A stretch of 20,281 nucleotides of DNA from NCBI GenBank assembly GCA_002373775.1, contig DFJW01000085.1, positions 1 to 20,281 on the forward strand. Reading direction: 5' to 3'. Both the position numbers and the translations under genes were made by a program. Position 1 is the stretch's first letter. Each line of letters opens with the position of its first letter. Below, one piece after another: positions 16,003 through 20,281 of this stretch. The notes under the pieces are model-generated. The model saw only the letters and a program-made list of their open reading frames with translations. It was not told the DNA's origin and did not search any database. The DNA is from Ruminococcus flavefaciens. Its GTDB lineage: Bacteria > Bacillota > Clostridia > Oscillospirales > Ruminococcaceae.

Positions 16003-16260
16003 GAGACACACGAAAAAAATTGCCGTTTGAAAAACTCAGCCGCGATCAAGGGTGCAGCGTCACGCTTCATATAGCATTTAGCATGTGAGAAAAGAGCAAG
16101 AGACGCGCGGAAAATTTGCCGTCTGAAAAACTTAGCCGCGATCAAGGGTGCAGCGGCACGCTTATTACAGCATATAGCATTTTGAAAAAAGCAAGAGACG
16201 CGCGGAAAACTTGCCGTCTGAAAAACTCAGCCGCGATCAAGGGTGCAGCGTCACGCTGCC
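15976..16260. repeat. Three tandem ~95-bp direct repeats in an otherwise gene-free stretch
   Basis: Units are approximately 15976-16069, 16070-16165 and 16166-16260. Each contains, on the plus strand, GCAAGAGAC (at 15999, 16096 and 16191), TTGCCGTYTGAAAAACT, AGCCGCGATCAAGGGTGCAG and CACGCT, followed by an AT-rich part with AGCATATA-like words. Cores of units 2 and 3 differ at only three or four bases; unit 1 is more diverged. The array abuts the RNA methyltransferase stop and runs up to the membrane-protein promoter. On the minus strand each unit reads GC-rich hairpin, then a short stem with a T-rich run, then a promoter-like block. I see no coding sequence in it. It may be a regulatory, small-RNA or dispersed intergenic repeat. 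The whole 15944-16259 gap holds only this array and the promoter. Confidence 0.93.
16189..16259 (-). terminator. Hairpins after the RNA methyltransferase gene, terminator candidate within repeat unit 3
   Basis: Directly after the stop, the minus strand has GCAGCG-TGA-CGCTGC (16245-16259), a perfect 6-bp hairpin with no T-run. About 30 bases on it has GCAAG, a 14-base loop, CTTGC and then TTTTTT (ending near 16185). The second is a short stem, so termination strength is uncertain, but it is the only candidate terminator for the operon. Confidence 0.45.
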
Positions 16261-17054
16261 TAACGGCGGCGGAGTTCCCAGAAAGCAACTGCCGAGGCTG
16301 CTGCCACATTCAGCGAGTCCACGCCGTGATACATGGGTATCTTCACCGTGTAGTCGCATGCGGATATTGTTCCCGGCGTGAGACCTTCACCTTCTGTGCC
16401 GAGGACAACAGCAAGCTTTTCTGCATTTTTCAGCAAAGGCGAATCTATTGAGATGCTCTTGTCGCTCAGTGCCATGGCGGCGGTGCTGAATCCGAGTTCC
16501 CGAAGCTGAGGTATGCCGCCTGTGACAAATGAATAAGGCACCTGAAAAACAGTGCCCATGCTCACTCGTGATGATCTCCTGTAAAGGGGATCGCTGCATC
16601 CGGAAGTTAGCATAACAGCGTCCATTCCGAGAGCTGCCGCACTGCGGAATATGGCACCGATATTTGTGGGATTCACCACATTCTCCAGTACAGCGATGCG
16701 TGAAGCTCCGGCGCATACTTCTTCCGGCTCAGGTACTCTGCGTCTCTTCATGGCACAGAGCGCACCGCGTATCAGTCTGAATCCGGTGAGATTCACTATC
16801 TCCTCTGTATTTCCTGTGAATACCGGGATATCAGCACATCTTGCGATGATATCCGCGTCTCCGGGATCGGGAGATGTGCTGTCACAGAGCAGGGCAGCCG
16901 GGACATATCCGGCGTCCAGTGCTCTTCCGATAACGAGAGGACTTTCAGCGATGAATATGCCCGGCTCTGGTTCATAGTAGTGCAGCAGTTGGTTTTCGTT
17001 GTGCGGAGTGAAGAAGTCAAGCTCCGCAGCTGATGTCGATGTGAGTTGTATCAT
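16260..17054 (-). CDS. TrmH/SpoU-family RNA methyltransferase
   Basis: A 264-aa SAM-dependent 2'-O-ribose methyltransferase of the knotted SPOUT class, acting on rRNA or tRNA. The N-terminal part (about 1-110) resembles the substrate-binding L30e-like domain of TsnR/RlmB relatives (GIFIAESPLVIGRALDAGY). The catalytic part has motif 1 NVVNPTNIGAIFRSA (Asn131, Arg137), motif 2 LGTEGEGL (218-225) and motif 3 DSLNVAAASA (246-255), all intact. Which nucleotide is modified cannot be read from sequence. The start at 17054 has only a weak ribosome binding site (AGGGGG about 10 bases upstream), but it lies 21 bases after the ohrR stop and no better start exists. It is the third gene of the TSCPD-ohrR operon. 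Confidence 0.93.
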   Translation of the reverse strand: MIQLTSTSAAELDFFTPHNENQLLHYYEPEPGIFIAESPLVIGRALDAGYVPAALLCDSTSPDPGDADIIARCADIPVFTGNTEEIVNLTGFRLIRGALCAMKRRRVPEPEEVCAGASRIAVLENVVNPTNIGAIFRSAAALGMDAVMLTSGCSDPLYRRSSRVSMGTVFQVPYSFVTGGIPQLRELGFSTAAMALSDKSISIDSPLLKNAEKLAVVLGTEGEGLTPGTISACDYTVKIPMYHGVDSLNVAAASAVAFWELRRR

Positions 17055-17075
17055 TGCCGTGTGTCCCCCTGCATA

Positions 17076-17510
17076 TCACTGTTCGATCTCAAGCAGCTTG
17101 TAAAGCAGCCTGTAGAGTTCAGCGGCTTCTTCCGGAGAAAGAGATGAGCATTTCCCCATTTCCACCGGGATGTCCACTGCTTTCTCTCGCAGAGCTTCTC
17201 CTTCCGGGGTGATGTTCACCAGCAGTACGCGCTCATCCTCGGTACTTCTGTGTCTTTCCACATAGCCTTTGGCTTCGAGACTTTTCAGCACCGGAGTCAG
17301 CGTTCCCGAATCCAGCAGGAGACGCGCTCCAAGTTCCTTGACGCTTATCTCCTTTTCCTCCCAGAAGACCATCATTGCTATGTACTGAGTATAAGTCAGG
17401 TCAAGTTTGCTGAGGAACGGGCGGTAGCGTTTGATGACTTCACGCGAGCAGGCGTACAGGGGGAAACAAATCTGGTTTTTCAGCCTGAGACCTTCGAATC
17501 TGTCTTCCAT
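17076..17510 (-). CDS. ohrR: MarR-family regulator, OhrR-like organic peroxide sensor
   Basis: A 144-aa winged-helix DNA-binding repressor. The start at 17510 has AAGGGGCGG just upstream. Residues known from Bacillus subtilis OhrR are at the same numbers: reactive Cys15 (NQIC), Tyr19 and Tyr29. The recognition region is LLLDSGTLTPVLKSLEAKGYV and the wing is RSTEDERVLLVNI, both closely OhrR-like. A further Cys121 lies 106 residues after Cys15, close to the 105-residue spacing of the two cysteines in Xanthomonas-type OhrR, so oxidation to a disulfide is possible. OhrR repressors release DNA when Cys15 reacts with organic hydroperoxide. No ohrA is in the window. The gene lies nine bases after the TSCPD gene, and an OhrR-like site overlaps the operon promoter, suggesting autoregulation. 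Confidence 0.88.
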   Translation of the reverse strand: MEDRFEGLRLKNQICFPLYACSREVIKRYRPFLSKLDLTYTQYIAMMVFWEEKEISVKELGARLLLDSGTLTPVLKSLEAKGYVERHRSTEDERVLLVNITPEGEALREKAVDIPVEMGKCSSLSPEEAAELYRLLYKLLEIEQ

Positions 17511-17519
17511 ATCCGCCCC

Positions 17520-17783
17520 TTACTGAGCCTGACGGGAAGCGTCATATGCCTCGCGGACTGCTTTTGCCAGCTGGTCTGCGCATGAAGTAGGTCTTCTGCC
17601 GCAGGTGTTGCCCTTGAGTTTTGCTTCGATCTCTTCAACGGTCATGCCGTCAACAAGTTTGGAGATAGCCTTGAGGTTGCCGTTGCAGCCTCCGAGGAAA
17701 GAGATATTGGTGATAACATTGCCTTCGATGTGGAAATTGATCTCCTGTGAGCATACCATGCTTGTCTTGTAAGTGTAATCCAT
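17520..17783 (-). CDS. Small TSCPD-domain protein with four cysteines
   Basis: An 87-aa stand-alone TSCPD-domain protein of the type known as TIGR03905 (uncharacterised). The same domain ends B12-dependent ribonucleotide reductases. Four cysteines are spread through it: Cys11, Cys33 (GGCNG), Cys61 and Cys68 (TCGRRPTSCADQLA). The PTSCADQLA segment is the family hallmark. The cysteines could bind a metal or do thiol chemistry. It starts at 17783 with AGGAGGT seven bases upstream, an excellent site. It is first in the operon with ohrR and the RNA methyltransferase, which hints at a link with oxidative stress. The function is unknown. Confidence 0.88.
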   Translation of the reverse strand: MDYTYKTSMVCSQEINFHIEGNVITNISFLGGCNGNLKAISKLVDGMTVEEIEAKLKGNTCGRRPTSCADQLAKAVREAYDASRQAQ

Positions 17784-17819
17784 TAAGATGACCTCCTGTA
17801 AAATGATGATTGATTGAGC

Positions 17820-17833
17820 TCAACTTAATTGTA
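17820..17833 (-). promoter_or_regulatory. OhrR-like operator overlapping the -10 box
   Basis: The minus strand reads TACAATTAAGTTGA. It matches the known B. subtilis OhrR half-site pattern TACAATTAAATTGTA at 12 of 15 positions when one more base is included. It covers the -10 box and the predicted start. A separate perfect 10-bp palindrome, TTGAGCTCAA (17814-17823), overlaps its end. Binding by the encoded regulator is an inference. Confidence 0.6.
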
Positions 17834-17856
17834 CAACATAAAATTGCTTTTGTCAA
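17828..17856 (-). promoter_or_regulatory. Sigma-A promoter of the TSCPD-ohrR-methyltransferase operon
   Basis: Consensus -35 TTGACA (17851-17856), 17-base spacer, -10 TACAAT (17828-17833). The predicted start near 17821 gives a leader of about 38 bases before the TSCPD ATG. It begins 10 bases after the stop of the upstream dockerin gene, and no terminator is visible between them. Confidence 0.9.
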
Positions 17857-17865
17857 GAGGTTTCT

Positions 17866-20031
17866 TTAATTTTCTTCCTGAGAGGAAAGATCTGCATATA
17901 TGCCAAGAACTTTCGTGGCGTCAACTCCGCTTATCATGCCGTCGGAATTGATGTCGGCGAGCACGGTATCAATGTCCGGAGTACTGCCCGATGAAAGGTC
18001 GGCATATGCAGCGAGTATGAGCGTGGCGTCAGAGCCGTCTATCATGCCGTTGCCGTTGATATCGCCCATTTTCTCAGTGCTTGCCGGGAGTTCATCCTGC
18101 TGGAAGGAGTGCAGCGTGGAGGGCTTGAATATGCGCCATGTGCTGTGTGAACCTCCGGTGCTCTTTATCTGCTCATCTGTCAGCAGGAACCAGTCGTGAC
18201 CGGGGATATCTCCGTCGTCCCATGTGGCGTCGATGTGGAACCAGTGACCGCCCAGTTTCGCCATTACCCATGCGTGGTCGTCGCTGTTCAGGTAGCAGGA
18301 GTCGATGCCCGCCTGATGAAGAAGGAGATTCAGTGTACGCGCATAGCCCTCGCAGACTGTCGGTCTGCCGATGAATACCGAGAGGTCGTTGTGGTCAGCG
18401 AATGCGCTTTCGCTGTCATAATTGTAGGACGTGTTATCACAGATCCAGTCATGCAGAGCCTTGGCTTTCTGCACATCTGTCATGCCGTCGGTAATGACCT
18501 CATCAGTCACATCTTTCATCCTTTTGCGGATGAATGTGTTTATGAAGCCGATATCCTCCGAATCCCAGAAGCTTTTCAGGAGCGCATCACGGAACTCCGG
18601 CTTCAGATCGCCGTTTTCGGTATTCACAGGTCCTCCGTTGATGTTCATGAGAGCAGGGCAGGAGTTGAAAGCGCTGCCGTTTAGTTCATCGAGAGCCGCA
18701 TCTGTTCTGATGCTGGTCAGACCGGCACAGGAGATGAACACCTTGGGTTCAAGGGATACATCTTTTCCTATGAAAACTTCGCTGAGATCTTCGCAGTCCT
18801 TGAAAGTATAGCCCTTGATATTGAGGGTGCCGTTCAGAGATATGTTCCTGAAACTGCTGCATCCGCTGAAAGCCGTATCGCTGATCGTGCCGTCTCCGTT
18901 TATGGAAAGGGAGCTGAGGGCACAGCCGGCGAAAGCCTCTGATCCGATAGATATGCTGTTTATCTTCTCCGGGAAGACTATCTCCTCCAGCGATGTGCAG
19001 TCCTTGAAAGCGTACTCACTGATGCTGATGTCGCTGCATTCTCCGCTGAACACCACTTTTTTTAGTTCTTTGGTGTTACGGAAGGAGTTTTCGTTGATGT
19101 CACATGAGCCGGCGAATTCCACTTCTGTCAAGCCGATACCAGAAAAAGAGCCGCGCTTTATTATCGGATGATCTGCACGGAAAACGATCTTGTTTATATT
19201 TGGCGGAAAGGTGCGGCGCATGGATGCGGTGAATGCGTATTCATCCATATATCTGGGGAAAGTCAAGGACGCTACCTTTATGTTTCTGCTGTTGATATCT
19301 GAGAAGAAAGAGTCGCTCAGTGAGATGATCTTTTCGCCGCAGATCTCATCCGGTATCACTACATCTATGCCTTCATCCGGTATATCTCCGAGGTAGCCGT
19401 AGCCGTCGGCAATGGCGTAGTACGTTCCTGTGCTGTGGTCTATGTGCAGTTCTGCACTCAGAAAGCCTTCCCTGACAGTAAGAGTGTCCGAATTCAGGAC
19501 ATCTGAACTGCTGGTCTCGAATGTCCTGTCAGCAGGCAGCGTGATATCAGTGCCGGTGAATGCTCTGTCAGATGCGTAGATCAGCTTCTCGTTCCATTTC
19601 ACGCCGGTGAGAGAGGTGCAGTTCTCAAAAGTACGGTCAGGGAGTATCTTCAGCTCTGCCGGGATGTTCACTTCTGTGACCGATGAACCGGCAAATACAG
19701 CTTTTCCGAACCACACTATGCTGTCCGGCAGAGTTACTTTGCCTATGGACTGATTGTCCATGAATGCGCCGGATTCCAGTTCGGTGACGGGATATCCTTC
19801 GATAGTGTCCGGTATGACAACATCTCCGCCTTCTCCGACGTATCTGGTTATGATTATGTAGTAGGAATCCTCATAGCCGGAGATCATATACTCAAGATCA
19901 TCATAAACGGACGGCTGGAAATAGCTTTCTGCGGATGCTGCCGGTATCCGGGAACTAAACGGGATGTATGGGGATGCCAGATTTGCGGCGACAGCCGCGG
20001 CTATGATGAGCGATAGGTGTTTTTTTGCCAT
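17866..20031 (-). CDS. Secreted protein: BspA leucine-rich repeats, transglutaminase-like domain, type I dockerin
   Basis: A 721-aa secreted protein. The start at 20031 (MAKKHLSLII) has AAGGAG five bases upstream; the open frame back to 20148 is rejected because it runs through the glycyl-tRNA synthetase terminator. The signal peptide is cleaved near residue 34 (AASA/ES). Residues about 45-490 are BspA-type LRR_5 cassettes (GAFMDNQSIGKVTLPDSI and others). A transglutaminase-like domain (about 535-625) has the triad Cys560 (TVCEGYA), His586 (DDHAW) and Asp601 (HIDATWDD). Residues 655-717 are a type I dockerin with two calcium loops, DINGNGMIDGSD and DINSDGMISGVD. The dockerin should dock it on a cohesin scaffold at the cell surface. 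The catalytic domain may cleave or cross-link peptides; the family includes both activities. No scaffold gene is in the window. Confidence 0.95.
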   Translation of the reverse strand: MAKKHLSLIIAAAVAANLASPYIPFSSRIPAASAESYFQPSVYDDLEYMISGYEDSYYIIITRYVGEGGDVVIPDTIEGYPVTELESGAFMDNQSIGKVTLPDSIVWFGKAVFAGSSVTEVNIPAELKILPDRTFENCTSLTGVKWNEKLIYASDRAFTGTDITLPADRTFETSSSDVLNSDTLTVREGFLSAELHIDHSTGTYYAIADGYGYLGDIPDEGIDVVIPDEICGEKIISLSDSFFSDINSRNIKVASLTFPRYMDEYAFTASMRRTFPPNINKIVFRADHPIIKRGSFSGIGLTEVEFAGSCDINENSFRNTKELKKVVFSGECSDISISEYAFKDCTSLEEIVFPEKINSISIGSEAFAGCALSSLSINGDGTISDTAFSGCSSFRNISLNGTLNIKGYTFKDCEDLSEVFIGKDVSLEPKVFISCAGLTSIRTDAALDELNGSAFNSCPALMNINGGPVNTENGDLKPEFRDALLKSFWDSEDIGFINTFIRKRMKDVTDEVITDGMTDVQKAKALHDWICDNTSYNYDSESAFADHNDLSVFIGRPTVCEGYARTLNLLLHQAGIDSCYLNSDDHAWVMAKLGGHWFHIDATWDDGDIPGHDWFLLTDEQIKSTGGSHSTWRIFKPSTLHSFQQDELPASTEKMGDINGNGMIDGSDATLILAAYADLSSGSTPDIDTVLADINSDGMISGVDATKVLGIYADLSSQEEN

Positions 20032-20069
20032 ATTTGCTCCTTCCGTTATGTTTTTTTGTGTGTCAGCTG

Positions 20070-20103
20070 AAAAAATATCCCTCTCATGTGAGCTGAGAGG
20101 GAT
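20070..20103 (-). terminator. Intrinsic terminator of the glycyl-tRNA synthetase gene
   Basis: ATCCCTCTCA (20077-20086), 7-base loop, TGAGAGGGAT (20094-20103): a perfect 10-bp stem. On the minus strand it is followed by ATTTTTTC. It lies 13 bases after the synthetase stop. Only 38 bases separate it from the dockerin-protein start, and that gap has no good promoter. Confidence 0.92.
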
Positions 20104-20116
20104 GAGTGTACATGTA

Positions 20117-20281
20117 TCAGAATTCCATTTTCTTTTCGAGGTATGCAACGAGGTCGTCTATAGCGATACGCTCCTGTTCCATAGTATCACGGTCGCGGAC
20201 TGTTACGCAGTTGTCCTTTTCGAGAGTATCGAAGTCGTAAGTGATGCAGAAAGGAGTGCCGATCTCGTCCTGACGGCGGTA
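20117..20281 (-). CDS. glyS: Glycyl-tRNA synthetase, C-terminal end only
   Basis: The last 54 residues of a gene that runs off the right edge; the stop (TGA) is at 20117-20119. The visible part includes [36 protein letters not shown] and [11 protein letters not shown]. This is the C-terminal anticodon-binding domain end of the dimeric class II GlyRS found in Gram-positives, archaea and eukaryotes, which is one polypeptide rather than the alpha/beta type. It charges tRNA-Gly. The frame is open to the window edge, and a strong terminator follows. Naming conventions vary (glyS or glyQS). Confidence 0.93.
   Translation of the reverse strand, partial: YRRQDEIGTPFCITYDFDTLEKDNCVTVRDRDTMEQERIAIDDLVAYLEKKMEF

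Noticed and set aside
15976..16260. CRISPR array
   Set aside because: Units are ~95 bp and directly adjoining, with no short repeats separated by unique spacers, and no cas gene is nearby.
16116..16451. Plus-strand open frame crossing repeat units 2 and 3
   Set aside because: It runs from the repeats into the antisense of the methyltransferase gene, has no ribosome binding site, and the repeats are not all in one frame.
20032..20148. N-terminal extension of the dockerin protein frame to 20148
   Set aside because: It would place the start inside the glycyl-tRNA synthetase gene and read through its terminator. The downstream ATG has AAGGAG and begins a proper signal peptide.

Overview
The window looks like chromosome of a Gram-positive, anaerobic, fibre-associated gut or rumen bacterium of the family Ruminococcaceae, most likely Ruminococcus. 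The evidence is a type I dockerin on a secreted protein (cellulosome-type assembly), several lipoproteins with Thr/Ser/Glu-rich linkers, BspA-type leucine-rich repeats, Firmicute-type sigma-A promoters and strong AAGGAG-type ribosome binding sites. The genus is an inference; no rRNA gene is present. No tRNA, rRNA, CRISPR array, insertion sequence or phage gene was seen.

Layout. Positions 1-6988 are on the plus strand: the 3' part of typA/bipA, three small lipoprotein genes (one BspA-like, then two that look like diverged paralogues), and a large MacB-type ABC transporter with fused ATPase and permease. A two-way terminator at 7008-7041 separates these from everything to the right, which is all on the minus strand. 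In order of transcription (right to left) this is: the end of glycyl-tRNA synthetase with its terminator; a secreted protein with BspA repeats, a transglutaminase-like domain and a dockerin; an operon with a clear sigma-A promoter (TSCPD protein, OhrR/MarR regulator, TrmH-family RNA methyltransferase); three ~95-bp direct repeats; a 12-helix membrane protein of unknown function; a housekeeping operon (PHP phosphatase, GNAT acetyltransferase, pth, mfd); a surface protein with its own promoter; and a lipoprotein.

The genes form three themes. Translation and DNA-repair housekeeping is represented by typA, glyS, pth, mfd and the RNA methyltransferase. Envelope and surface functions are represented by four lipoproteins, one anchored surface protein, the dockerin protein, the ABC transporter and the 12-helix protein. 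Redox sensing is represented by an OhrR-like regulator that keeps the reactive Cys15 and its two tyrosine partners, in an operon whose -10 box is overlapped by an OhrR-like operator.

The least explained parts are the triple repeat at 15976-16260, whose units each look like a hairpin/terminator-like block followed by an AT-rich, promoter-like block, and the pairing of a four-cysteine TSCPD protein with a peroxide-sensor regulator. I see no clear evidence of a complete new defence or metabolic system; these are leads rather than proofs.
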